Part shown: in pieces, positions 8,967 through 16,975 of the stretch | Layout of the letters: each line of letters begins with the position of its first letter | Numbering within the stretch: the first letter of the stretch is position 1 | Origin: Verrucomicrobia bacterium 12-59-8 | Lineage (GTDB): Bacteria; Verrucomicrobiota; Verrucomicrobiae; Verrucomicrobiales; Verrucomicrobiaceae | NCBI GenBank assembly: GCA_002279765.1 | Contig: NCCR01000067.1 | Coordinates: 1-18,949 of the forward strand | DNA: 18,949 nt | Direction: 5' to 3' | The notes under the pieces: model-generated | The model's database searches: none | The model's input: only the letters and a program-made list of their open reading frames with translations | What the model was told of the DNA's origin: nothing | Made by a program: the position numbers and the translations under genes

Positions 8967-10505
8967 TCATACAGATGACCTTCCCCGCAGCGGTGCCCGT
9001 GCATCCTTCGCCTTCGGATTCATCGCGGTGATGCTGTTGAGAAAGCTCAGCGTGACGTTATCCCCGTCGAACAGGCAGGTCACCATGTCGCTGTGCGGAG
9101 TCTCATAGTAGCGCCACTGCATGACCAGCGTGTTATCATCCGTCCATGCCGCACTGGCGGCGATTTTGGAGATCGGGGTCTGCTTCGGCATCCCGCCTGA
9201 GATGAGACGCGGCGGCGTGCCTGGAAAGGCGGCCTCGCAACGCTCCCAGGATTCGAACCCGCAGTTGATAGTATGATCGTCGGCGGTGAAAACGCAGGTG
9301 TCATCTTTGAAGGCGAATGAGGCTGTCTTCAGGCCGAGGTGGTTGGTTTCGAGCTTGAAGCTGCGATCCTTGGCGGCGGGTGATGTCCTGCCACCCTGCT
9401 GGGGTGTGAGCTTCAGGCTGAACATGCGCTTGAGGCCCTCCGCAACGGGTGCTCCGAAGGCAGGCAGCAGATGCTTCCATACCAGATCCAGCTGGCCCTG
9501 CATGTTTTTGTTCTCACTCGTCATCACGATCACCGCATCCTGCTCAGGCAGCACGATCGTGAACTGACCAAAAGCCCCATCGCCACGGTACCCCGTGCCT
9601 TGGCAGCGCCAGAACTGGTACCCATAGCCCTGCAGCCAGTCGTTCTGCGCCTTGGGCCGGTCTTTCTTGTCTTCGCCCGGTTGCTGAATGTGGAAACGCG
9701 TCGCCTCCTCGACCCAGGCAGCGGGCAGCAGCTGCTTGCCATTCCATTTTCCTTTCTGCAGCAGGAACTGGCCGAACTTCGCCATACCCTCCGTCTGAAT
9801 GCTCAGCCCCCATCCGCCCGTGTTGATGCCATGCGGGCAGGTCTCCCACTTCATCCCCTTGATGCCCAGCGGTGCAAACAATCGCGGCGTGAGGTAGTCC
9901 AGCACCGTCTGGTGCGTCAGCCGCTGCACGATGGCGGAGCACATGTACGTCGCCGCGCTGTTGTACATGAACTGCGTTCCCGGCTTGTGTGCGATGTTCT
10001 GCGCCAGAAAGGTCCGCGCCCAGTTCTCCTCTTTGACCACCACGCCCGTCGGTTCCTTCTCATTGCCGGTGGACATGGTCAGCAGATCCTTCACCCGCAT
10101 CGCCGCCAAGTTCTCGCTGATCGTCGCAGGCAGGTCATCAGGAAAAAACGACACCACCTTATCATCCACACTCAGTTTTCCCTCAGCCACGGCAAAGCCC
10201 ACCGCCGTAGAAGTAAAACTCTTGCTCATCGAGTACATCGTGTGGACGAACTCCGGCCCATACGGCTCCCACCAGCTTTCGGCGACGACATGACCGTGCC
10301 GCAGCATCATGAAACTGTGCAGCTCGATTTTTTCCTTCTCCGCCGCCGCCAAAAAATACAGGATGCTCTGGGAGAAGACACCCTGCGCCTCAGGTGTGCT
10401 GCGCGCGAGGCCCGTGCCTGTAGCCTCGGCAAAAGCCTGCGGTATCCACAGACTGAACGGAGCTAGGCTGGCGTGTTTAAGGAAGGAACGGCGTGAGGTG
10501 GTCAT
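8967..10505 (-). CDS. Tat-exported serine hydrolase of the beta-lactamase class C/esterase family
   Basis: A 512-residue protein starting with a twin-arginine signal (SRRSFLK, then a hydrophobic stretch to about QAFA), so export by Tat in folded form is expected. The Beta-lactamase (PF00144) fold shows the SxxK motif as SMSK (Ser92, Lys95) and the tyrosine motif as YNSA (Tyr181). Later come GYGYQFW and DGAFGQF, then a strand with AVIVMTSEN, typical of EstB-like esterases, D-aminopeptidases and related proteins. True beta-lactamase activity is unlikely from family membership alone. The C-terminal ~130 residues are an added beta-rich domain. ATG 10505 is preferred to GTG 10511: the predicted -10 box ends at 10512, which would leave no transcript upstream of the GTG. 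The gene appears to have its own promoter. Confidence 0.88.
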   Translation of the reverse strand: MTTSRRSFLKHASLAPFSLWIPQAFAEATGTGLARSTPEAQGVFSQSILYFLAAAEKEKIELHSFMMLRHGHVVAESWWEPYGPEFVHTMYSMSKSFTSTAVGFAVAEGKLSVDDKVVSFFPDDLPATISENLAAMRVKDLLTMSTGNEKEPTGVVVKEENWARTFLAQNIAHKPGTQFMYNSAATYMCSAIVQRLTHQTVLDYLTPRLFAPLGIKGMKWETCPHGINTGGWGLSIQTEGMAKFGQFLLQKGKWNGKQLLPAAWVEEATRFHIQQPGEDKKDRPKAQNDWLQGYGYQFWRCQGTGYRGDGAFGQFTIVLPEQDAVIVMTSENKNMQGQLDLVWKHLLPAFGAPVAEGLKRMFSLKLTPQQGGRTSPAAKDRSFKLETNHLGLKTASFAFKDDTCVFTADDHTINCGFESWERCEAAFPGTPPRLISGGMPKQTPISKIAASAAWTDDNTLVMQWRYYETPHSDMVTCLFDGDNVTLSFLNSITAMNPKAKDARAPLRGRSSV

Positions 10506-10511
10506 GCGCAC

Positions 10512-10541
10512 AGCTTACAACGGTGCGCATGAAATTGACAA
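10512..10541 (-). promoter_or_regulatory. Promoter of the serine hydrolase gene, nearly leaderless
   Basis: On the minus strand TTGTCA (10536-10541) and TAAGCT (10512-10517) are separated by 18 nt. Only 6 nt lie between the -10 box and the ATG at 10505, so the mRNA would start at or next to the start codon. No Shine-Dalgarno fits in that space. The -35 box lies just after the stop codon of the upstream gene. Confidence 0.5.
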
Positions 10542-10548
10542 GCACTCC

Positions 10549-11649
10549 TCAAGCCGACGGCTTGCCAGCTTCCGCCTTCACCCCGCTCATCGGGTAGCCC
10601 GTCACCGCATCCCACGCCAGTTGTTGCAGCAGCGCATTGAGTTCCGCCGCCTGCGGAGCATCTTTTAAAGCCGCTGGCACCGGCAGGCCAACGGGGCTGC
10701 GCTGATAGATCGCCGCGAAGTGGCAGTAAGTCACCAGAACAGCTAGCGGCGGCAAGGGGTGGCCCAGATCGTCCTTGAACAATTCAGCCTGCTTCGTGAT
10801 GCCCGGAGCCTTGCCCTCGATGATATGCTCGCGCAGTGCAAAGACCGCATCACCCACGGGCACAATATGGACAGCTTCGCTGCCCACAGCCGCGTTGAGT
10901 GCAATTACCTGCGCATCGAGCTTTCGCAGCCACTGTTCGCGTTGCAGAGCTTGCAGCTTTCGCAGGCTGTCAACCGTGGCATCATTGCGCATGGCGTTGT
11001 GAAAATCGCCCGTCAGATTGCCATCACGAGCCGGCCAGGACGCCTGAACCAGCACACGCAGCTTCGGGTTCCTCTCCAGACCGAGTTTGGTGTAGTTGTC
11101 GATGCCTTCATCCGGCAGAAGCATGTGGGGTGAAAGCGTGAGCACGTCCACGCTGCCTTCGCGCAGCACCCTCTTCGCGAGATTTTTCTCATCCGGTACC
11201 TCCCAGTGCTGGAGCGTGCGCGAGCCGCCGATCATCTGCCTCCCGGCGTCCTGATAGGCGATGCCCGCTGCCTCGGTCATCTTCGGCAGCATCGTCGCGG
11301 TAAAAATCATGAAGCTGTGGGCGCAGACAAACACCCGTGGCCCAGGCGGCAGTCCTGACGACGCCGGCGTGGTGAACTCACCGGGCTTGCTGGTGCTGGC
11401 ACCACCCTTTTTGGCTTTGCCGGCCAGCAGCGCCTTCAGCTCCGGTTGCGCCTCCAGATACTTCATCGCCTCATCCATGGAAAGCGTCCCATTCTTGTCC
11501 GCATCCGCGTCAGGGTACAGCTTCAGCGCCTGCGCCAGCCGTGCTTCGAGGCCTCCCTTTTTAGCGGCGGTCGTGGCGACTTGCGCAGCCAGCCAAGTGG
11601 CCCCCGCAATGAAGACGATGACAAGCAGGATGCAGATGGGGGATTTCAT
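10549..11649 (-). CDS. Secreted EF-hand protein with an SGNH-hydrolase-like domain
   Basis: A 366-residue protein with an N-terminal hydrophobic signal or anchor (about 4-22). A single complete EF-hand loop at 49-60 (D-A-D-K-N-G-T-L-S-M-D-E) is followed by a Gly/Lys/Ser linker (about 75-100). The remaining ~260 residues look like an SGNH/GDSL-type fold: a first strand with VFVCAHSFM (Ser112 in the nucleophile position, without the usual GDS), and a late DDLGHP (Asp294 and His297) matching the family's D-x-x-H pair. Carbohydrate or ester hydrolysis is an inference; the SGNH assignment rests on these two motifs only. Calcium binding by the EF-hand is likely. The ATG at 11647-11649 has no Shine-Dalgarno. 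It is divergent from fhs. Confidence 0.75.
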   Translation of the reverse strand: MKSPICILLVIVFIAGATWLAAQVATTAAKKGGLEARLAQALKLYPDADADKNGTLSMDEAMKYLEAQPELKALLAGKAKKGGASTSKPGEFTTPASSGLPPGPRVFVCAHSFMIFTATMLPKMTEAAGIAYQDAGRQMIGGSRTLQHWEVPDEKNLAKRVLREGSVDVLTLSPHMLLPDEGIDNYTKLGLERNPKLRVLVQASWPARDGNLTGDFHNAMRNDATVDSLRKLQALQREQWLRKLDAQVIALNAAVGSEAVHIVPVGDAVFALREHIIEGKAPGITKQAELFKDDLGHPLPPLAVLVTYCHFAAIYQRSPVGLPVPAALKDAPQAAELNALLQQLAWDAVTGYPMSGVKAEAGKPSA

Positions 11650-11688
11650 GGCGGAATGCGGTGGCGATGAAGACGTGACAATTTCCCT

Positions 11689-11716
11689 CTTATATCAGCG
11701 GCTCATTTACAAACAA
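11689..11716 (-). promoter_or_regulatory. Candidate promoter for the EF-hand protein gene
   Basis: On the minus strand TTGTTT (11711-11716), a 16-nt spacer and TATAAG (11689-11694) form a plausible sigma-70 promoter with a leader of about 33 nt. The -10 box is a good match; the -35 box is moderate. Confidence 0.4.
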
Positions 11717-11804
11717 CTTCTCGTCGTAGGCCGGGGTGGGGGAAGCCGGGGCAGAATACGGCTCTGGGTCACTGGTCTTCGAGGAGCATTGTCCGGAAGG
11801 GGCC

Positions 11805-11818
11805 GACAATATTTTGTC
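11805..11818. promoter_or_regulatory. AT-rich inverted repeat upstream of fhs, possible operator
   Basis: GACAA-TATT-TTGTC forms a 5-bp inverted repeat with an AT-rich centre, in the 226-nt gap between the divergent EF-hand gene and fhs, 57 nt before the fhs ATG. The rest of this gap is GC-rich and I see no convincing -35/-10 pair for fhs. Confidence 0.2.
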
Positions 11819-11875
11819 ATTGGAAAACCCTTTGCTTCACCGCAGGCCTTGCCATTCTGGGCGCTTTCATCCCGC

Positions 11876-13492
11876 ATGCACCCGGACATCTCCCCCATCG
11901 CCGCCGATCTCGGCATTGCGCCTGAGCACCTCATTCTCCACGGCCGCCACATGGCCAAGGTCAGTCTCAAGGCCCTGCACGATAAACCCCAGCGTGGAAA
12001 GCTGATCCTCGTCTCGGCCATCACGCCGACCCCGGCCGGCGAGGGCAAAACGACCGTCTCCATCGGCCTCTCGCAGGGCTTGAAGAAGATCGGGCAAAGC
12101 GTGGCTCTGGCGCTGCGCCAGCCTTCGATGGGTCCGGTGTTCGGTCGCAAAGGCGGCGCCACCGGCGGCGGCAAAAGCTCAGTGCTGCCCGCGCATTCGA
12201 TCAATCTGCACTTCACCGGCGACTTCCATGCCATCACCTGCGCGCATAACCTGCTCTCCGCCGTGATCGACAATCAGCTCTTTCTCGGCGAGGCACGGCT
12301 GTCGCCGGAGCGCGTGCTGTGGAAGCGTGTCATGGACATGAACGACCGTGCGCTGCGCAGCGTGCGTACCGCCGTTGGCAAGCCGACGGAGCGCGCCACG
12401 GGCTTCGACATTACCGCCGCCTCCGAGATCATGGCGATCATGTGCCTTGCCGAGTCGCTGCCGGATCTGTGCCATCGTCTGGAACGCATCGTCGTCGGTT
12501 TCACCGCCGAAGGCGAGCCGGTCTATGCCAAGGAATTCCGCGTCACCGGTGCCATGATGGCGCTGCTGCGTGAGGCGCTGCCGCCCAATCTGGTGCAAAG
12601 CGTCGAAGGCGTCCCCGCCTTCCTGCACGGCGGCCCGTTTGCCAACATCGCCCATGGCTGCAATTCCGTGCTCGCCACGCGCATGGCGCTCGCCCATGCC
12701 GACTATGCGGTCACCGAGGCCGGATTCGCCTTTGATCTCGGCGGGGAAAAATTCATGCACATCAAGTGCCGGCAGAGCGGTCTCGCGCCTGCGGCCATCG
12801 TCATCGTGGCCACCGTGCGCGCGCTCAAGATGCATGGCGGAGTGCCACTGGACCAGCTCACCCAGACCGACACCGCCGCCCTGAGCCGGGGACTGGAAAA
12901 TCTCGCCGCGCATCTCGACAGCGCCGCGCAGTTTCAGCGTCCCGTCATCGTGGCGATCAATCAGTTCACCAACGATTCCGCCGACGAACTCGCCCTGGTG
13001 CATGAGTTCTGCCAGTCACGCGGCGTTCCCAGCGCCACAGCCAATGTCTTTGGCGAAGGGGGAGCTGGCGCGGTCGAGCTTGCTGAAAAAGTGCTCGTTG
13101 CCATGGCGCAGGAGACCCCGCCGCTGCCCTTCCTCTATCAACCTGACGACAGCGTCGAATCCAAGCTCACCGCCATCGCCACCAAGATCTACGGCGCGGA
13201 TGGGGTGCTGCTCACTGACGAAGCACGGGCCAAACTGGCGCTGTTTGCCCGCAGCGGCTTTGACAAGCTGCCTCTCTGCATGGCCAAGACACAGGACTCG
13301 CTCTCCGACGACGCGAAGAAGCGTGGGCGCCCACGCGGCTTCACCATCACCGTGCGCGATTTCGAAATCGCCAACGGCGCGGGATTCCTCGTCGCCCTGA
13401 CTGGCACCATGATGCGCATGCCGGCGCTGCCGAAGGTGCCTGCCGCCGAGCGCATCCAGGTCACGGATGACGGCATCATGAGCGGCATCTAG
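11876..13492 (+). CDS. fhs: Formate-tetrahydrofolate ligase (10-formyl-THF synthetase)
   Basis: A 538-residue cytoplasmic enzyme that makes 10-formyl-THF from formate, THF and ATP. The P-loop is PTPAGEGKTT (51-60). Family blocks include LRQPSMGPVFG (80-90), INLHFTGDFHAI (109-120), EKFMHIKCR (291-299), ATVRALKMHGG (312-322), CMAKTQDSLSDD (468-479) and GRPRGFTITV (484-493). Acetogen enzymes usually have R-E-P-S and G-G-G-Y; here it is R-Q-P-S (Gln82) and G-G-G-K (Lys100), and the 'VWAKGGEG' segment reads VFGEGGAGA (391-399). The Gln and the GGAGA form recall human MTHFD1. The frame is open back to 11261, but that upstream part has no family similarity and runs antisense into another gene. ATG 11876 begins right where homology starts. 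No folD or other C1 gene is adjacent. Confidence 0.95.
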   Translation: MHPDISPIAADLGIAPEHLILHGRHMAKVSLKALHDKPQRGKLILVSAITPTPAGEGKTTVSIGLSQGLKKIGQSVALALRQPSMGPVFGRKGGATGGGKSSVLPAHSINLHFTGDFHAITCAHNLLSAVIDNQLFLGEARLSPERVLWKRVMDMNDRALRSVRTAVGKPTERATGFDITAASEIMAIMCLAESLPDLCHRLERIVVGFTAEGEPVYAKEFRVTGAMMALLREALPPNLVQSVEGVPAFLHGGPFANIAHGCNSVLATRMALAHADYAVTEAGFAFDLGGEKFMHIKCRQSGLAPAAIVIVATVRALKMHGGVPLDQLTQTDTAALSRGLENLAAHLDSAAQFQRPVIVAINQFTNDSADELALVHEFCQSRGVPSATANVFGEGGAGAVELAEKVLVAMAQETPPLPFLYQPDDSVESKLTAIATKIYGADGVLLTDEARAKLALFARSGFDKLPLCMAKTQDSLSDDAKKRGRPRGFTITVRDFEIANGAGFLVALTGTMMRMPALPKVPAAERIQVTDDGIMSGI

Positions 13493-13499
13493 CGATGTC

Positions 13500-13528
13500 T
13501 TGCCGTCTAACGGCGCAAGCTCTAGTTT
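13500..13528 (+). promoter_or_regulatory. Promoter of the ABC transporter operon, nearly leaderless
   Basis: TTGCCG (13500-13505) and TAGTTT (13523-13528) are separated by 17 nt. The ATG of the binding-protein gene follows 9 nt after the -10 box, so the transcript should start at or within about 3 nt of the ATG. No Shine-Dalgarno is present. The promoter begins 8 nt after the fhs stop codon, so the operon need not depend on fhs read-through. Confidence 0.5.
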
Positions 13529-13537
13529 GATCTGCGC

Positions 13538-15658
13538 ATGATCCTGGCCCGCACGCTTATCTTTGGCTTTCCGTTGCTCTTTGCAGCGGTGGCTGCATGG
13601 GCGGTGCGGGAGTCCAGACACAACCGCGCAAACCGCAGCGACGGTGTGGTGGTCATGCTTTCGCAGGGCGCGCCGGTGCTGAATCCCTATCTCCCCGCGA
13701 CCGAGGTGGAGCAGGAGATCGCGGATTTGGTGCATGAGCCGCTGATCCGCCTGGGGTCGGACGGCACGCTGCAGCCCGGACTGGCGGAGTTTTGGCGCTG
13801 GACACAGGACGTGACCTGCTGGTTCGCGGATGAAACGGCGGCCAAGAAAGCGCATGAGCTGCTCCAGGCCCAGATCGGAGAAACCAACCGCTGGGCCGAA
13901 TGGCATCTCAGTTCGGTGCGGGTCATGGAAAACCGCCTGCTGCTGAGTTTTACCGAACCAAATTCCGCAGGAGTCCGGCAGGCATTTGAAGTCGTCGCGG
14001 GGCTGGAGCTCAAGCCCGTGGTGTTCTGGCGCATCGAGCGCCGCACGCCGCTGCGCCAGTCCTGGGACCGGTTCATGGCGGAGTCCTCGCAGGCGCGGCT
14101 GATTCAGCGCGTCTGGTTCGACGGTGCCAATGCCTGTGAGATCGTGGTGGCGGGCGATTCGCACCAGTTGCTTGAGGACCTGCATCGCTTCCTGGACACC
14201 GGCACGAATCAGCCTGCAGCCATCAATCCTATGGCTGAAGTCGGAGCATTGAGCGAGCCAGTGCTCGATCTCGACATCCGTCCCGGCCAGCGCTGGCATG
14301 ACGGGACACCCGCCACGGCGGAGGATGCCAAAGCGACACTCGAATTTCTGCGTGCCAACGACTGGTCGCTGCCGAATCGTGAAGCACTGAGCAACATCCA
14401 GACGCTGGAGGCGCAGAACAACGGCTCCCGCCTGCATGTGTCGTTCCGGCGGCGCCAGGGCACCGCGCTTTGCATGCTGGTGAATCTGCCGGTGCTGCCT
14501 GCGGCGTGGCTGCGGGGGCATCCGGCAGCGCAGGAGTCTGATTTTACGCAGCATGCCCCGCCGGGTGCGGGAACGCACCGCATCTCTGCACGCGACACGC
14601 GTTTGCTCCTGCTGACACCGGTGCAGATGGACAAGGCGATGCCGCGTTTTTTGTTCAACTTCTCCGCTTCGCCATTGATGACGCAGATTGGCGTGCGCAC
14701 CCACGCGGCGGATCTGGTCTGGCCGGCGGCGGATCGCACGCATCTTGAGCAGTTGCGCTTCACTCCGCCAAGGCAGCGCCTAGTTGTGCTATGGAACACC
14801 CGCCATGACGTTTTGAAACATGAGCGCTGCCGGGAGGCGCTGACGCTGGCCACGGACCTGGATGAACTCATCCGTGCGCTGCCGGGGCGTCTGGGGCGTG
14901 CGGATGCCAGCCTGTTCGCTCCCAGCTTGTGGTTCAGCACCCGGGCGAAGAGCCAGCCGTTTCAGCTTGAGCAGGCGCGTCAAATCCTCGCCGAGGCCGG
15001 CTGGCCGCGTGATGTCACCGGGATCGCCCGCAGTCCGGAGCGTCCGTTTCGATTCACGCTCCTCGTTCCTGGCGGCGATGTGCTGCACACACGCGCGGCG
15101 GATCTGCTCGTGGCACAGTGGCGACGGCTGGGTGCAGAGGTGAAGATCGAGCATGTCCCTGACGCACGTGCGCTCTCGCTGCGCCTGCATGAGCACCGGT
15201 TTGACGCCGTGCTGCTGGATCAGCGCTTCGAGGTTTCGTGGGATCAGCTCCCCTGGTGGCACTCGTCACAAGCCAAAACGGGCGGCAGCAATTTCTGCGG
15301 AATTAATGATCCACAGACGGATCTCCTGCTTGAAGCACTGTCAGCTGAATTTGATCCCGAGCAGGTGCCGAAACGGGTGCGCGAGTTGGAGGCCCGGCTG
15401 CTGCCCATGCATCCGCTGCTGACTTTGTTCACCACGCATGACGAGGCTGCCGCCATGCCGACACTGCATGAACAGGGTCCCACGAGCGGCCCGGTCTCCG
15501 CCTGGACGCTGCAAAGTCTCACAGTCCCAACGAAAAACACGCAGCCTGCTCCGGCCCTTAAACTCCAACTGCGCTCCCGTGATGAAGAGCAGGACGTTCT
15601 GCGATCAGAAAGGCCTGCCGCTCCCGTCATCAAAATCCAACTGCGTCTTCCGGAATGA
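13538..15658 (+). CDS. ABC transporter substrate-binding protein, SBP_bac_5 (oligopeptide/dipeptide) type, with an inserted block
   Basis: A 706-residue periplasmic solute-binding protein. Residues 1-26 are a hydrophobic signal or membrane anchor without a lipobox cysteine; A-W-A at 20-22 could be a cleavage site. SBP_bac_5 landmarks are LNPYLP (48-53), HEPLIRLGSDG (66-76) and DIRPGQRWHDGTPATAED (246-263). In ordinary members HEPL and the DGTP block are roughly 60-75 residues apart; here they are about 190 apart, so residues about 87-242 look inserted. Part of that block (95-165) resembles residues 253-326 and may be a copy. The last 34 residues contain two similar stretches, ALKLQLR and VIKIQLR. 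Its stop overlaps the permease start by 4 nt. Ligand unknown; peptide-like by family. Confidence 0.85.
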   Translation: MILARTLIFGFPLLFAAVAAWAVRESRHNRANRSDGVVVMLSQGAPVLNPYLPATEVEQEIADLVHEPLIRLGSDGTLQPGLAEFWRWTQDVTCWFADETAAKKAHELLQAQIGETNRWAEWHLSSVRVMENRLLLSFTEPNSAGVRQAFEVVAGLELKPVVFWRIERRTPLRQSWDRFMAESSQARLIQRVWFDGANACEIVVAGDSHQLLEDLHRFLDTGTNQPAAINPMAEVGALSEPVLDLDIRPGQRWHDGTPATAEDAKATLEFLRANDWSLPNREALSNIQTLEAQNNGSRLHVSFRRRQGTALCMLVNLPVLPAAWLRGHPAAQESDFTQHAPPGAGTHRISARDTRLLLLTPVQMDKAMPRFLFNFSASPLMTQIGVRTHAADLVWPAADRTHLEQLRFTPPRQRLVVLWNTRHDVLKHERCREALTLATDLDELIRALPGRLGRADASLFAPSLWFSTRAKSQPFQLEQARQILAEAGWPRDVTGIARSPERPFRFTLLVPGGDVLHTRAADLLVAQWRRLGAEVKIEHVPDARALSLRLHEHRFDAVLLDQRFEVSWDQLPWWHSSQAKTGGSNFCGINDPQTDLLLEALSAEFDPEQVPKRVRELEARLLPMHPLLTLFTTHDEAAAMPTLHEQGPTSGPVSAWTLQSLTVPTKNTQPAPALKLQLRSRDEEQDVLRSERPAAPVIKIQLRLPE

Positions 15659-16971
15659 TGAGTCTGCCGCCGTTCTCACTGCCCCCGCGCTGGCTGCCAT
15701 TGCGCCTGCTGCTTGGTGGCATCGCTGCTGCGGGTGTAGTGCTGCTTTTCAGGCATGGCGACTTCTCAAAGACCGCTACGGTAGCGGGCCTGTGGGGCCG
15801 CTGCGGCTCCAGCCTGATCGTGCTCGCGCTCGGGCTGTCGCTGGCGCTGTGCATCGCACTCATTGTGGGACTGACCGCAAGGCAAATGGGGCCGAGCGTG
15901 GAGAAGTTGACCGCACTTCTTGGGCGTGCGCTGGCCTGTGTGCCGGTGGTGGTTCTGGCATGGGGCTTCATCGGTGGCTGGATTGGCCGGCTGGGGTGGC
16001 CGGTGGAATCACTGATGCCGGCGCAGTTTCTGGACTCGCAAGACTCCTGGCTGCCGTTGCTCGCACAGGCGCTCTGGGAATTTCTGGCCCCGGCGCTGAT
16101 TCTGGCGCTGCCTATGTGTGGCGAGCTGATTCACGCAGTCATTTCGGATGGCAGGGCGACTCTGGATCTCGATTTTTCGCTGCGCGCACGTGGGGTGCCC
16201 AAAGCCTCGCGGCTTTGGCGGCATCATCTCAGTCAGTTGCTCCCATTGCTGAGGGTGCGTTTGCAGGCGCTTTGTCTCGTGGCAGTGGTTTATCTCATCA
16301 TCATCGAGGACTCGCTGCATTTCCTGGGCTGGGGGGACTGGATGGCACACAGCCTCCGTGCGGGCCAGGCAGGCGGCATCGCCCTCGGCTTCGTCAGCGG
16401 CGGAGCCATGCTGGCGCTCTTGTGCGCGTGCCTGCAACTGCTGCCCGGCCGGCTGAAATCTGCCACCCGCTTCGTGTCCGCGCTGGCGTGGCAGCCTTGG
16501 CTGCTCTGGGCTCTTGGTGCGCTGGCGCTGCTCCCCGAGTCATCGCTGTTATGGCTCATCCTCTGGATTGCCGTGCTCGTGTCAGGCGGCGCCGGCTGGC
16601 ATCAATACTGGAACCACATTGAGGCGGAGTTGCCCATCGAAGCCGCCCGAGTATTCGGTGCAGAAGAGCTCATGATCTGGCGCAACCACTACGCCGTGGT
16701 GCAGTGCCGCATGCTCGTGGCCTGGATCTGCTCCGTCTTTGCCCAGACCTTGCTGTGCATCGCCGCCGCCTGTGCCTTGCTGCCTCGGCTGATCGAGGAA
16801 CTGAACGAACCGCTGGCCAGGATTTACCGGCCGCTGGCGATTGCCTCGGTGCAGGACGCCACGCAGACGCTGACAGATCCCACCGCGCTCCTGCAATCAG
16901 GCGGCGGCATTGCGCTTGCCGCCTTGTGTTTGGTCCAAGTCAGCCGCATCGTACAACCTCGACTTTCCTGA
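15655..16971 (+). CDS. ABC transporter permease, probable two-in-one fusion of the DppB/DppC type
   Basis: A 438-residue integral inner-membrane protein with about ten hydrophobic segments (near 15-32, 52-74, 88-110, 140-158, 203-217, 243-262, 281-295, 297-311, 354-378 and 415-430). The first half has a good BPD_transp_1 'EAA' coupling loop at 174-200 (LDFSLRARGVPKASRLWRHH then LLPLL). A second, weaker EAA-like loop lies at 328-352 (IEAARVFGAEELMIWRNHYA), followed by another membrane segment. Single peptide-transporter permeases are normally about 280-340 residues with one EAA loop, and two such proteins pair in the membrane. This product may provide both. The second half is short, so degeneration is also possible. 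The ATG at 15655 overlaps the upstream stop (ATGA); another ATG follows at 15658. Confidence 0.8.
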   Translation: MMSLPPFSLPPRWLPLRLLLGGIAAAGVVLLFRHGDFSKTATVAGLWGRCGSSLIVLALGLSLALCIALIVGLTARQMGPSVEKLTALLGRALACVPVVVLAWGFIGGWIGRLGWPVESLMPAQFLDSQDSWLPLLAQALWEFLAPALILALPMCGELIHAVISDGRATLDLDFSLRARGVPKASRLWRHHLSQLLPLLRVRLQALCLVAVVYLIIIEDSLHFLGWGDWMAHSLRAGQAGGIALGFVSGGAMLALLCACLQLLPGRLKSATRFVSALAWQPWLLWALGALALLPESSLLWLILWIAVLVSGGAGWHQYWNHIEAELPIEAARVFGAEELMIWRNHYAVVQCRMLVAWICSVFAQTLLCIAAACALLPRLIEELNEPLARIYRPLAIASVQDATQTLTDPTALLQSGGGIALAALCLVQVSRIVQPRLS

Positions 16972-16975
16972 GCCC

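Noticed and set aside
8967..10505. Antibiotic-resistance beta-lactamase
   Set aside because: The SxxK and Tyr motifs place it in the broad beta-lactamase/esterase family, but the Tat signal, the 512-residue length and the extra C-terminal domain fit a secreted esterase or peptidase better.
11261..11875. 205-codon N-terminal extension of the fhs frame
   Set aside because: It lies antisense over the EF-hand protein gene and has no similarity to fhs; family similarity starts at the ATG at 11876. An in-frame TTG at 11789 after GAGGAG was considered, but the spacing is too short.
13505..13521. Hairpin after fhs as a terminator
   Set aside because: CCG/CGG with flanking CTTG/CAAG needs a 2-nt bulge and has no T-run. 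The stretch is better explained as the promoter of the transporter operon.
13016..14743. Long minus-strand open frame (575 codons) antisense to fhs and the binding-protein gene
   Set aside because: It spans two well-supported plus-strand genes and their intergenic promoter. Its translation is rich in His, Arg and Gln with no motif, as expected of a mirror frame in GC-rich DNA.
15438..16622. Plus-strand open frame (394 codons) overlapping the permease gene
   Set aside because: Ala/Gly/Arg-rich product with no motif. The permease frame has membrane segments and EAA loops and is coupled to both neighbours.
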